Source: an uncultured Bacilli bacterium (GTDB lineage: Bacteria > Bacillota_I > Bacilli_A > RF39 > UBA660). From it: a stretch of 64,000 nt of DNA. The stretch spans positions 62,001 to 126,000 of the forward strand of contig CAKOPG010000001.1 in assembly GCA_934098745.1 (NCBI GenBank). Reading direction: 5' to 3'. The position numbers and the translations under genes were made by a program. The notes under the pieces were generated by a model that worked only from the letters and a program-made list of their open reading frames with translations, made no database searches and was not told the DNA's origin. Of this stretch, positions 16,506 through 25,639 are shown piece after piece (positions within the stretch are counted from its first letter, which is position 1; the number at the start of each line of letters is the position of its first letter).

Positions 16506-17435
16506 ATGAAGAAAAAGGTAGCAGTTTTAATTCCTTGTTATAATGAGGCATTAACAATAGAGAAAGTTGTAAAGGATTATAAGAAGGCTTTGCCAATGGC
16601 AGATATTTATGTATATGATAATAATTCAACAGATAAGACAGATGAAATAGCTAGAAAGGCTGGAGCTATTGTTAGGTATGAATATAAACAGGGAAAGGGA
16701 AATGTTATTAGGAGAATGTTTCAAGAAGTAGAAGCAGATTGTTATTTGATGATTGATGGAGATGATACGTATCCTTGTGAAAATGCCAAAGAAATGTGCG
16801 ATTTGGTATTATCAGGAAGAGCAGATATGGTAATTGGTGATAGATTATCATCAACTTATTTTACAGAGAATAAAAGACCTTTTCATAATTTTGGAAATAA
16901 AATCGTAAGAATGCTTATTAATAAGTTATTTCATAATAATATTAAAGATATAATGACTGGATATAGAGCATTTAGTTATCAGTTTGTTAAGAGTTTCCCA
17001 GTTTTGTCTAAGGGATTTGAAATTGAGACAGAGATGACAATTCATGCTGTGGATAAGAATTTTAAATTAGAAGAAATACCGGTAGCTTATCGTGATCGTC
17101 CTGAGGGTTCAGCTTCAAAGTTAAATACTTATAGTGATGGATTTAAGGTATTAAAGACAATTGCAATATTGTTTAAGGAATATAAACCAGCATTTTTCTT
17201 CAATATTTTAGCAGGAATATTAGCTATAGCGGCAATATTATTTATGATGCCGGTATTTATATATTATTATCAAACGGGATTAGTTCCTAAGTTTCCCACT
17301 TTAATTGTAGGATGTTTTATTTTACTAGTAGCTATTCTTCTTTGGGTAGCGGGAATTATTTTAGAAGTAATTACTAAAAAACATAAGCAATTATATGAAT
17401 TATATTTAATTCAGTTAGGAAGTAGAAATGAATAA
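16506..17435 (+). CDS. Family 2 glycosyltransferase with C-terminal membrane helices
   Basis: 309 residues. The GT2 domain (1-225) has VLIPCYNEALTIEKVV, the YDNNSTDKT nucleotide-binding loop, MIDGDDTY with the D-x-D metal site, MTGYRAFS, and ETEMTIHAVD. Two membrane helices follow (~236-290). This is the layout of dolichol/undecaprenyl-phosphate hexose synthases that load a sugar on the lipid carrier. The next gene, overlapping by eight bases, encodes a GtrA-type protein thought to flip such lipids, so the pair probably decorates surface glycans. The donor sugar is unknown. Confidence 0.9.
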   Translation: MKKKVAVLIPCYNEALTIEKVVKDYKKALPMADIYVYDNNSTDKTDEIARKAGAIVRYEYKQGKGNVIRRMFQEVEADCYLMIDGDDTYPCENAKEMCDLVLSGRADMVIGDRLSSTYFTENKRPFHNFGNKIVRMLINKLFHNNIKDIMTGYRAFSYQFVKSFPVLSKGFEIETEMTIHAVDKNFKLEEIPVAYRDRPEGSASKLNTYSDGFKVLKTIAILFKEYKPAFFFNILAGILAIAAILFMMPVFIYYYQTGLVPKFPTLIVGCFILLVAILLWVAGIILEVITKKHKQLYELYLIQLGSRNE

Positions 17436-17808
17436 ATTGATAAAACAGTTATTACGTTTTGGAGTAGTTGGAGGAATAGCTTTTTTAATAGATTACTTAC
17501 TTTTGTATGTTTTAACAGAATACATAAATATTCCAGTAATGTTTTCTTCAGTAATTTCTTTTTCAGTATCGGTTATATTTAATTATATTTTAAGTACTAA
17601 ATGGGTTTTTGATACGAAGAAGAAACAAGGAATAAAAGAATTTATTATATTTATAGTACTTAGTTTGATAGGTTTAGGAATAAATCAGATAATTATGTAT
17701 CTTGGTATAAATAAAATTAATATATATTATATGATAGTTAAATTATTTGCAACGGTTATAGTAATGATATATAACTTTATAACAAGGAAGCTTTTTTTAG
17801 AGAAATAG
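17428..17808 (+). CDS. GtrA family membrane protein
   Basis: 126 residues, four membrane helices. RFGVVGGIAFLIDYLLLYVL and FNYILSTKWVF are the GtrA family signatures. GtrA-like proteins are proposed to flip undecaprenyl-phosphate-linked sugars. The gene overlaps the GT2 gene by eight bases (ATGAATAA), so the two are translationally coupled and act together. Confidence 0.92.
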   Translation: MNKLIKQLLRFGVVGGIAFLIDYLLLYVLTEYINIPVMFSSVISFSVSVIFNYILSTKWVFDTKKKQGIKEFIIFIVLSLIGLGINQIIMYLGINKINIYYMIVKLFATVIVMIYNFITRKLFLEK

Positions 17809-17864
17809 ATGACTTTTTATTGAGATGAGTAAGAAAGTATATGTTAAAGGAGTAGTGAACTATA

Positions 17865-18482
17865 ATGACGACGGTATATTTGATTAGGCATTCAAAACCG
17901 GGAAAGTGTAGTATATTGTTTAAATATTCAAGTTTACAGATAAAAAATGAAAAGAGAAAACTAACAAGAGAAGGCAAAATGATGGCTCAAAAGTTTTTTA
18001 ACAATAAAGAATTTGCTTGTATCGATGAAATTTATTCTTCAAATTATCTTAGAGCATATCAAACAGCAAATATATTATCCAAAAGACTAAAATTAAAAGT
18101 CAATGTTGTACAAGCTTTTGGAGAGAGAAAGATTGGTATAAAATCATGGGATGAATATCCGAATGATTTTGAACTCCACCAATTTAAAGATAATGACTAT
18201 AAATTAAAAGATGGGGAGTCTTTAAATGAAGTTAGAAAAAGAGAATTAGTAGCTTTAAATAGTATTTTAAATAAATCAAAGGCAAATAACATTGCTATAG
18301 TTTTTCACTCAACAGCTATGATGACGTTGTTAAAGACTTGGTGTGATATAAGAAATGATTCAAATTATTATTTTAAAGACAAAGTATTTTTTAATGGTAA
18401 ATGGAATTATTGTGAAACATTTAAGTTAGAATTTGATAATGAAAATAAATTGATTAATATTGAGAATATAAAACTTAATTAG
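17865..18482 (+). CDS. Histidine phosphatase family protein
   Basis: 205 residues. VYLIRHSKPGKC carries the catalytic R-H pair of the phosphoglycerate-mutase-like superfamily (RHS rather than RHG). SSNYLRAYQTANIL supplies the second Arg; GERKIG and FHSTAMMTLL give the remaining acid and the second His. It should remove phosphate from a small metabolite or protein; the substrate is unknown. Start ATG 17865 follows AAAGGAG at a good distance. It is a neighbour of a hypothetical gene twelve bases downstream. Confidence 0.85.
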   Translation: MTTVYLIRHSKPGKCSILFKYSSLQIKNEKRKLTREGKMMAQKFFNNKEFACIDEIYSSNYLRAYQTANILSKRLKLKVNVVQAFGERKIGIKSWDEYPNDFELHQFKDNDYKLKDGESLNEVRKRELVALNSILNKSKANNIAIVFHSTAMMTLLKTWCDIRNDSNYYFKDKVFFNGKWNYCETFKLEFDNENKLINIENIKLN

Positions 18483-18494
18483 GAGATGAATTAG

Positions 18495-19061
18495 ATGAGT
18501 AAATATGTAAAAGTAATGTATGGAACAACGAGTGGAGCAAAAAGTGATTTTAAATATAAGATAGGCGAAGTTAATGTAAGTGAACATTGGAATCCGGATG
18601 CTAAAAATGGAAAAGATTTTGGAGGGTTTAATTATTGCAGTGAAGACTGTATATTAAGATGGCTTCATCGGGGAGATACAATTTATGATGTTGAAATTCC
18701 AGAAGATGCGGAAAACATTAGGTTAGATGGAGCAACAACAATATATAGAAGTAATAAAATAATTGTAAAAAATCCGCGAAAAGTAGATGATGATTTAGCA
18801 TTTCATTTTTATAAGATATCGAATATTCCTGAAAAAGCATATTATAAGGCATTAGGTGTGGTTAGTATTATGAATTATAAGAAAACTGCTTATGCCATAT
18901 TAAGTGATAAAGTAAATAAAGATAATATCAATGAGGTTTTAGAGGAATGGAATGATTTTATTTTACATGGCGGTAAAGATGATAGAAAAGATATTAATAG
19001 TCTTATAAAAGAAATTGAAAGCTGTTTATATGAGATTAAATCAACAAATAAGCAAGTATAG
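18495..19061 (+). CDS. Hypothetical protein, 188 aa
   Basis: I do not recognise a family with confidence. No signal peptide or membrane helix. The N-terminal half has short beta-rich segments with two Cys (FNYCSEDCILRWLHRGD), followed by IYDVEIPEDAENIRLDGA, a pattern seen in several small enzyme-like domains. The C-terminal half is helical and acidic. Twelve bases separate it from the phosphatase gene, and a good ribosome site (AGGAGATG) is present, so the two are probably one operon. The gene after it is decayed. Confidence 0.6.
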   Translation: MSKYVKVMYGTTSGAKSDFKYKIGEVNVSEHWNPDAKNGKDFGGFNYCSEDCILRWLHRGDTIYDVEIPEDAENIRLDGATTIYRSNKIIVKNPRKVDDDLAFHFYKISNIPEKAYYKALGVVSIMNYKKTAYAILSDKVNKDNINEVLEEWNDFILHGGKDDRKDINSLIKEIESCLYEIKSTNKQV

Positions 19062-19132
19062 TAAAATAAAAGCAATCTAAAGTTATTTTAAAGATAGAAA
19101 AATATAATAAAGTTAAACATTTGAAGGTATTT

Positions 19133-19636
19133 ATGGAAAACTATACGGCTGATTTAAAGATGATTGTGGATAACTTTTCTTATTATGAGTTTATTGATCT
19201 ATTAAAAAAATAGATAGTGAAGTTATTAATGGTAATATACATTTTGATTCTGAATTTATATATTATTTTTATCAAGTAATAAGTATGGTTAATGATTTCA
19301 GGTAAGCTTGGTACACTTGGACATATTATTTAAAAAATGATAAAAATGTTGATGAATATAATTATGATATGATGTTTGATATATTACATGAATTAACACA
19401 TGTATATCAATTAATAAGAACAGAACAAACTAATAATTCAATTGATAAGTTAGTATGATTATCAAAAAGATAATATATTAGTTAAAAACGGATGAAAGAC
19501 GCAATAAATGGTGGTAATAATGGGCGAATCCACGAATGTCATTTGAAAAATTAATATTTGATATACGAAAACTGTATGAAAGATATTCAAATGAAAAAGT
19601 TCTCCGAGTATTAGATGAGGTAGAAAAACTGTGATA
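19133..19636 (+). pseudogene. Decayed HExxH metallopeptidase-like gene
   Basis: ATG 19133 opens MENYTADLKMIVDNFSYYEF, then an A-run shifts the frame. The second frame reads through a TAA at 19303 into MFDILHELTHVYQLIRTEQ, with the zinc motif HELTH at 19387-19401, then a TGA at 19456 and further stops. A third piece (FEKLIFDIRKLYERYSNEKV and after) lies to 19636. At least one frameshift and several stops make this a clear pseudogene. The original protein was probably a soluble zinc-dependent peptidase or toxin-like domain of about 170 residues. The rest of this 700-base interval holds no gene. Confidence 0.75.
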
Positions 19637-19747
19637 GTTATTATAATATATATTTAAAAACATTATATCATTTTGATGGTAAAAATATTGTATTAAATAA
19701 TAATTTACCAAGAAGAATTTGAGGTATCGAAACTTATATTATAAATT

Positions 19748-19780
19748 AAAAAAAGTGGAACAAATTTGTGGCCACTTTTT
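19748..19780. terminator. Bidirectional terminator between the pseudogene and the DUF6020-like gene
   Basis: AAAAAGTGG pairs with CCACTTTTT, with A and T runs that serve both directions. Genes on the two strands converge here. Confidence 0.8.
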
Positions 19781-21389
19781 AGTTTATGTTTTCTTTTTTT
19801 AGATTTAGAGAAAAGGCTATAATAATGGGAAGCATTAAGGTAAAGGAAAACATGTATCTTTCTGATGATGCTAAGGGAGCAGCTACCATCATACTTAACC
19901 ATACAGATAATATAGGAATGTATGTTATTAGGTAGGCCGATTTCTTTTTATAGATTATTACTAACATAGAAATGATAGTGAGCCAGAAACAGATGCCACC
20001 ACTTAGGAAAGTTGTATATTCATGATAAAAGTTTTCTAATTTATTTTGAATGTTTGTGGGTAGTAAGTTATCACAATAAATATCATATTCATCTTTTTGT
20101 CTTCCTACAAAACCATCTGTTTGACCAGTTTGGGTATCATAATACATATTTTTACCAGAGGTCAAATTAGAAATAGTCCAATATCCTTCGGTTTGAAGGG
20201 CATAACTTTCGACATAAGTATCAAAATTTTTAACAAGAATGGTAGTCCAATGTTTTAAAAAACGTAATTTGTTTGCTTCGAGATATTCTCTGTTAAAGTT
20301 AGAATGCCATTTAATTGCATCAACGGTTTGAGGATTATAAGAAGCTTTAATTTCTTCAATAGTTAATAGATTGTTTATAAAGTCTTTTTCTTGTTCGGTT
20401 AATGAACCATCAGTGTATACGGTAGCTGATATTTGTTGAAGAGGAATCGCCATACTTTCTTGAAAATAATGTTTTACATGATAACGCATAGATGTAATTT
20501 TATTAACACTATAATTAAGTAAGATAGGTATTAAGAAGATTATTATAAAGTATTTATTTAGATATTTATGGTAATAGATAATTATTGCCAGAGTAGAGAG
20601 AATATATATAATAAAAGCATTACTACGTATGAAATAAAGAGAAGTACTTAAGAATATATATAGAAATACATATTTTTTGTTTTGGAGTATTTTACCTTTG
20701 GTTTCAACAAGTTTAATTAGTAATAAGAATATATATATTAAGATGGTAGCAAATAAGACATCTTTAACAGCAAATAGAGAATAGGTAGCATAGATAGGAA
20801 TGAAGGTGTAGATAATAATTAGGGAGAAGATAAGATATTTATTTAGGTTTCTTTTAGCTAGAAAACAAATAGTATAAGAGAGAGTAAAGATTATAAAGCA
20901 CATTTGTAGAAAACTAAAGATGGCCCATCCAGCAATGGAACTTCCTAAAATATTATAGCCTAGTTTAACAATAAAGAAATTAAGAAGATAGCTATGGACT
21001 ATAGGGTGCTGGGTAGAAGCAGCTCCAGGAGCTGATAATTGATAGTAGGTATCATAATCGCCACCACCAGGAAATACGGTTATGTAACAAATAAGCCATA
21101 TTAAGAACATAGAGATGGAAGATATAATAAATATCTTTTTAATTTGTTTATCATTATAATTTTGATGAGAGATATTTATTAGACTTAATTTTTTAATAAG
21201 ATATTTAAGAGGAAAGTAATAAATAAATGACAATAATATAATTATAATAAGTAAGATAAAGAAGTTTATATTATTTAGAAATTTAATTTTATTAGGGTTA
21301 GTTTTTATTAGATATTCAAAGGTAGTAACTATTCCTAAGAGAATAGATGTTATAATTATACTTAGATTATTTTTTAGATTTTTTTTCAT
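19779..21389 (-). CDS. Large multi-pass membrane protein, DUF6020-like
   Basis: 536 residues from the ATG at 21389 on the minus strand, chosen because AGAGTGAT precedes it; a longer reading to 21434 adds residues upstream of that ribosome site. About 11-12 membrane helices. Conserved-looking elements are FPGGGDYDTYYQLSAPG, STQHPIVHSYLLN, YSLFAVKDVLF and SERYMFSFTLMLPI. These resemble DUF6020 proteins, polytopic and possibly glycosyltransferase-like with the acidic loop after helix 2 facing outside. A long outer domain lies between ~310 and 480. No enzymatic role is established. Confidence 0.7.
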   Translation of the reverse strand: MKKNLKNNLSIIITSILLGIVTTFEYLIKTNPNKIKFLNNINFFILLIIIILLSFIYYFPLKYLIKKLSLINISHQNYNDKQIKKIFIISSISMFLIWLICYITVFPGGGDYDTYYQLSAPGAASTQHPIVHSYLLNFFIVKLGYNILGSSIAGWAIFSFLQMCFIIFTLSYTICFLAKRNLNKYLIFSLIIIYTFIPIYATYSLFAVKDVLFATILIYIFLLLIKLVETKGKILQNKKYVFLYIFLSTSLYFIRSNAFIIYILSTLAIIIYYHKYLNKYFIIIFLIPILLNYSVNKITSMRYHVKHYFQESMAIPLQQISATVYTDGSLTEQEKDFINNLLTIEEIKASYNPQTVDAIKWHSNFNREYLEANKLRFLKHWTTILVKNFDTYVESYALQTEGYWTISNLTSGKNMYYDTQTGQTDGFVGRQKDEYDIYCDNLLPTNIQNKLENFYHEYTTFLSGGICFWLTIISMLVIIYKKKSAYLITYIPILSVWLSMMVAAPLASSERYMFSFTLMLPIIIAFSLNLKKENIN

Positions 21390-21440
21390 ATATATCACTC
21401 TTTCTTCTAATATTATAACATGTATATAGAGCAAATAAAG

Positions 21441-21466
21441 AAAAAATAGCTAAATAATTAGCTATT
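21441..21466 (-). terminator. Intrinsic terminator of the DUF378 gene
   Basis: On the minus strand AATAGCTAA pairs with TTAGCTATT and is followed by six T. It overlaps the end of the gene. Confidence 0.8.
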
Positions 21467-21659
21467 TATCTAAATCTTTGGTAAGAATACCAATATTAAT
21501 AAGTCCTGATACCATTACTAGTACGTAGACGATACGGGTAATTAGGGAACCATCTCCAAGTAGGTATTCAACTAGATTAAAATTGAATAATCCTACTAAT
21601 CCCCAATTGATACAACCAATGATACTTAAGACTAAAGTGGTTTTAAATAATGTATTCAT
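21462..21659 (-). CDS. DUF378 family small membrane protein
   Basis: 65 residues from ATG 21659; AAGGAGGAAATT lies just before it on the minus strand, which rules out the longer reading that begins at 21713. Two membrane helices with SIIGCINWGLVGLFNFNLVE, the DUF378 signature, and IVYVLVMVSGLINI. The function of the family is unknown. It has its own terminator. Confidence 0.88.
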   Translation of the reverse strand: MNTLFKTTLVLSIIGCINWGLVGLFNFNLVEYLLGDGSLITRIVYVLVMVSGLINIGILTKDLDK

Positions 21660-21768
21660 AATTTCCTCCTTGATAATTTTATTTTTCCCAAAAATTATAT
21701 AATTATTCATCATATTAAGAAATTAGAGCCATATAATTTACCATAAGATAAAAAGAATGAGGTGAAGA

Positions 21769-22887
21769 GTGAAGAAAATATTTTTATGTTTTGTTTTAAT
21801 ATGTTTAATTTTGACAGGATGTGGTAAGAAGGATGAGAAAACAGTATTAAAAGAATTTGGAGATAAAGTAAATAAAGCTAATTCATACTATTTAGCAGGT
21901 AATATGGAACTAGTTAATAATGAAGATGTTTATACTTATAATATAGCAGTATCTTATGAAAAAGAAGATCATTATAAGATAGAACTTACTAATGTAATAA
22001 ATGATCATAAACAAGTAATACTTAGAAATGAAGAAGGAGTATATGTAGTAACACCATCACTTAATAAAAGTTTTAAATTTCAAAGTGATTGGCCATATAA
22101 TAATTCACAAGTATATTTACTATCTAGTTTATTAGATGATATTACAAATGATGAAGAGCGTTTATTTGAAAAAACTGATGAAGGTTATATCTTTACTTCA
22201 ACAGTTAATTATCCAAATAATGAGAAGTTGGTTAATCAGAAAGTAGTTTTTGGGGATGATTATTTACCGAAGAAAGTATCTGTTATGGATAAAGATGGTA
22301 ATGTTCAAATTAAGATGGAGTTTAGTAAGATAGATTTAAAGACACAATTTAATGAGACATATTTTAATTTAGATTCAATACTAGATACGAAGAATATTGA
22401 AACTAGAAAAGATGATAATAAAGTAACAAATAATAGTAGTAATAATAACAATAATAATGTTAATGAAAATAATAATCAGAATAAGACTAATGAGGCACAG
22501 GAACCATCTGATAATAATAAGAAGGAAGAAACTAAGACTACAGCTACAATAGAGGATATTATATATCCAATGTATTTACCAGCTAATACTTATTTAACTA
22601 ATCAAGAGAGAGTAAGTACAGATGATGGTGAGAGATTAATTTTAACTTTTACTGGGGATAGTTCCTTTATCTTAGTAGAAGAGACTGCTAAATATAGTGA
22701 TGCACCAGAGATTATTCCGACTTATGGTGATGTAGAATTAATTGGAGCATCTTTGGCGGTTATTAATGATAATTCAGCTAATTGGTTTGATAGTGGAATT
22801 GAATACTATGTAGTAAGTGATGTAATGAGTACAGAAGAACTTTTACAAGTAGTAAAATCAATAAGTGTTTTACCAGTTAGTAAATAA
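21769..22887 (+). CDS. LolA/GerS-like lipoprotein
   Basis: 372 residues from a GTG start; GAGG is six bases upstream and the lipobox LTGC (16-19) fits. The N-terminal domain (~25-205) has the LolA-like beta layout seen in GerS-type lipoproteins of Clostridia: NSYYLAGNMEL, YDYNIAVSY-like strands, KVSVMDKDGNVQIKMEFSKID. After an Asn-rich linker (~215-255) comes a second domain (YPMYLPANTYLTNQERVST, LTFTGDSSFILVEE) like DUF4367. GerS is a germination protein, but nothing else here indicates sporulation, so only envelope location is claimed. Confidence 0.65.
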   Translation: MKKIFLCFVLICLILTGCGKKDEKTVLKEFGDKVNKANSYYLAGNMELVNNEDVYTYNIAVSYEKEDHYKIELTNVINDHKQVILRNEEGVYVVTPSLNKSFKFQSDWPYNNSQVYLLSSLLDDITNDEERLFEKTDEGYIFTSTVNYPNNEKLVNQKVVFGDDYLPKKVSVMDKDGNVQIKMEFSKIDLKTQFNETYFNLDSILDTKNIETRKDDNKVTNNSSNNNNNNVNENNNQNKTNEAQEPSDNNKKEETKTTATIEDIIYPMYLPANTYLTNQERVSTDDGERLILTFTGDSSFILVEETAKYSDAPEIIPTYGDVELIGASLAVINDNSANWFDSGIEYYVVSDVMSTEELLQVVKSISVLPVSK

Positions 22888-22895
22888 TATATATG

Positions 22896-22924
22896 GGAAT
22901 AGTTGAGATAACTATTTCTTTTTT
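22896..22924 (+). terminator. Intrinsic terminator after the lipoprotein gene
   Basis: GGAATAGTT pairs with AACTATTTC around GAGAT, followed by a six-base T run. Confidence 0.8.
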
Positions 22925-22973
22925 ATGAGTAATAATTTAATAAAAATAGCATATATTTAGTTAGGAGGTGGCT

Positions 22974-23505
22974 ATGAACGAAGTAAATAATATGGCAACT
23001 TCAAGTGGAACGTATGATAGTATTCCAACTTCTCTTACTTCAAATACTTCTGTGGTAAATCTTGTCGATGGACTTACTTTGACAATGGATGCAGATAAAA
23101 AGACGTGGGTGAGTGGATATCTTACATATACGATAACACTTGATAATACAACAGATAAAGCATATTTAAAGCCAATTATTAAGGATGAGATAGATACTAG
23201 TAAGATTGAGTTTGTAACGGGTAGTGTAAAAATTAATGGGGTAGAAGCTACAGAGGGACAACATAGTTATGATGATAGTACACATACATTGACAGTTAAT
23301 TTGGATGATGTAGCACAATCTTCGACAACTATTGTTACATTCTCTGTCAAAAAAAAAATATAACAAGTTTTTCTATTTAAAAAATATGGCTACATTATTA
23401 AGTGAGGGATATAATATAGTTAGTAATGTTGTAGTAGTAATTAGTCCGATAAATAAATATTCAAATGATAACTGTGGTTGTGATGTCCCTTATTGGAGAA
23501 TTTAG
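22974..23505 (+). pseudogene. DUF11-like domain protein broken at a ten-A run
   Basis: ATG 22974 follows AGGAGG at five bases; the GTG at 22968 lies inside that site. The first frame gives 129 residues of a beta-rich domain (LTLTMDADKKTWVSGYLTYT; TSKIEFVTGSVKINGV; HTLTVNLDDV) of the DUF11 / repeat type found in surface proteins, ending TAA after the A run at 23349-23358. Removing one A lets the frame continue to TAG at 23505 through ATLLSEGYNIVSNVVVVISP and a Cys-rich tail (NCGCDVPYW), which is the usual end of such a domain. There is no signal peptide. It is either a pseudogene, a slippery gene or an assembly slip. Confidence 0.55.
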
Positions 23506-23508
23506 TAT

Positions 23509-23537
23509 TTGACAATTTATAAAAAGAATGATATTAT
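23509..23537 (+). promoter_or_regulatory. Promoter of the aspS1-gatCAB operon
   Basis: TTGACA (23509-23514), 17 bases, TATTAT (23532-23537). It places the transcript start at the beginning of the T-box leader. Confidence 0.85.
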
Positions 23538-23543
23538 TTAGTA

Positions 23544-23803
23544 AATGTAGGGAATAGGAGAAGTAGCAATAATAAAATAATACAGTGAGTTAGAAGTAGT
23601 GAGAACTAATAAAATTGATTATTGTGAATAACACCTAGGAGCAGGTTAGCTGAAATAAGGAGTAAGTTAATTCGGAAGACAAACCGTTATCAGATTGTTA
23701 GGCTTGATGGAGCTAAAAGAGTGATTATAATGAAAGTTATAATAATGTAGGTGGTACCGCGGATACACAGTGTTCGTCCTATTTGGGATGAATACTGTTT
23801 TTT
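23544..23803 (+). ncRNA. T-box leader of aspS1-gatCAB, best specifier AAC (Asn)
   Basis: The T-box sequence AGGTGGTACCGCGG is at 23749-23762. Stem I is canonical: AGTA near 23555, the arm GCAATAAT pairing with ATTATTGT, an apical CAGTGAG and GTAGTGAGAA loop, and on the 3' side GTGAATAACACC. Within it AAC (23630-23632, followed by A) is the best specifier; GAA (23626-23628) is beside it and no Asp codon occupies the site. A terminator hairpin (23767-23798) ends in a T run. AAC would make the operon respond to uncharged tRNA-Asn, which fits the product of AspRS plus GatCAB. Confidence 0.92.
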
Positions 23804-23845
23804 CATATTAAAGTATTTATCCTTAGAAAGAAAGGAGTATAAAAT

Positions 23846-25579
23846 ATGAAGACAATTTATAGGGACCACTTATGTGGTATGATTAGTGAAAAAGAAATAG
23901 GAAGAGAGATTAGAATTTCGGGATTTGTCAGTAATATTAGAGATCATGGAGGAATATTGTTTCTAGATATTAGAGATGAATCGGGGGTTATGCAAGTAGT
24001 TAGTATGGATGATAAGATACTTATGGATATTAATAAGGAGAGCAGTGTAACAGTAACGGGGATAATAAGAGAAAGAGATATAGATGATTATAATGATAAA
24101 ATAAGTACAGGAAGAATAGAATTACTTATATCTAAAATAGAATGTTTAAATAAGGTAAGAAAAACTTTACCTTTTGAAATAATTACTTCTCATGAATTAT
24201 CAACTGATATTAGATTTAAGTATCGTTATTTAGATTTAAGAAACAAAAAAATTCATGATTTAATAGTAAATAGAACAAAGGTAATTAAGTATTTAAGAGA
24301 TATGATGAGTAGAGATGATTTTTTAGAAATAACAACGCCAATAATTACTTCTAGTTCTCCCGAAGGCGCAAGAGATTTTATAATTCCATCAAGAAAATTT
24401 TATGGGAAATTTTATGCTTTGCCACAAGCACCGCAAGTATTTAAACAGTTATTAATGGCTTCAGGGTTTGAAAAATATTTTCAAATAGCGCCTTGTTTTA
24501 GAGATGAAGATGCAAGGGTAGATAGGTTATATGGGGAATTTTATCAATTAGATTTAGAGATGGCTTATGTTACTGAAGAAGATGTTTTAAAGGTTGGTAA
24601 AAAGATATTTCGTAATATTTTTAAAAAGTTTGTAGGTTGGAAGAAAATAGAATTTCCAGAAATTACTTATAGAGAAAGTATTAGTAAATATGGGACGGAT
24701 AAACCTGATTTGAGAATTCCATATATTATTCAAGATGTAAGTAAGGTATTTGATACGACAACTTTTAAACCTTTTAGAGGAGTAGAAGTAAAGGCTATTG
24801 TTGTCCCTTCTATATATAATAAAAGTAATAGTTGGTATAATGAACTTCAAGAGTATGCTAAGAGTATTGGTTTACCGGGTATAGGTTATTTTAAGGTAAT
24901 GGATGATATGTCTTTTAATGGACCAATAGATAAATTTTTAACAGATAAAGAGAGAAAAGACTTAATAGAGATAGCTGGTCTTAAGAAGAAGGATGTAATA
25001 TTTTTTATTGCAGATAAAGATAAGGCTTTAAAATATGCTTCTTTAGTTAGAATAGAGTTAGGAAGAAAAATGGGATATTTGGATACTAAGGAATATAAAT
25101 TTTGTATTGTAAAGAATTTTCCAATGTATGAATATGATATTGAGACTGATAAATATAAATTTTGTCATAACCCTTTTTCAATGCCTAAATGTAGGATTGA
25201 TGATATGACTATGGAGAATATTGATAAGATAGAAGCATATCAATATGACTTTGTATGTAATGGAATAGAGATGGCTAGTGGGGCAGTTAGATGTCATAAG
25301 ATAGAGATGATGAAGAAAGTATTTTCTTTGATTGGATATGGAGAAGATAAAATACGCGATAAGTTTGGGGCTTTGTATGAGGCATTTTGTTATGGAACAC
25401 CACCACATGCTGGAATGGCTATCGGAATTGAGAGAATGTTAATGCTTATAAATGATACGAGTAGTATTAGAGAAGTCGTGGCATTTCCACTTAATGCATC
25501 GGGAATTGATATGATGATGCAGACACCAGATACTATAACGGAAGAACAACTTAGAGAAACACATATAAAAATAAGATAA
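23846..25579 (+). CDS. aspS: Aspartyl-tRNA synthetase, non-discriminating type
   Basis: 577 residues, bacterial class IIb AspRS: N-terminal OB-fold anticodon domain, catalytic core with GARDFIIPSRKF, FKQLLMASGFEKYFQIAPCF (motif 2 region), the GAD insertion, and HAGMAIGIERMLML (motif 3). In the anticodon domain it has RDHGG with His34. His at this site is characteristic of AspRS that also charges tRNA-Asn, whereas E. coli and other discriminating enzymes have Leu. It leads an operon with gatCAB, the amidotransferase that turns Asp-tRNA-Asn into Asn-tRNA-Asn. A second AspRS at 53.2 kb has Leu at the same site. Confidence 0.95.
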   Translation: MKTIYRDHLCGMISEKEIGREIRISGFVSNIRDHGGILFLDIRDESGVMQVVSMDDKILMDINKESSVTVTGIIRERDIDDYNDKISTGRIELLISKIECLNKVRKTLPFEIITSHELSTDIRFKYRYLDLRNKKIHDLIVNRTKVIKYLRDMMSRDDFLEITTPIITSSSPEGARDFIIPSRKFYGKFYALPQAPQVFKQLLMASGFEKYFQIAPCFRDEDARVDRLYGEFYQLDLEMAYVTEEDVLKVGKKIFRNIFKKFVGWKKIEFPEITYRESISKYGTDKPDLRIPYIIQDVSKVFDTTTFKPFRGVEVKAIVVPSIYNKSNSWYNELQEYAKSIGLPGIGYFKVMDDMSFNGPIDKFLTDKERKDLIEIAGLKKKDVIFFIADKDKALKYASLVRIELGRKMGYLDTKEYKFCIVKNFPMYEYDIETDKYKFCHNPFSMPKCRIDDMTMENIDKIEAYQYDFVCNGIEMASGAVRCHKIEMMKKVFSLIGYGEDKIRDKFGALYEAFCYGTPPHAGMAIGIERMLMLINDTSSIREVVAFPLNASGIDMMMQTPDTITEEQLRETHIKIR

Positions 25580-25639
25580 AAGTATTAAATAATTGGTAGA
25601 AATATGTTATACTAAAGTGTATATGAAAGAGGGATAATT

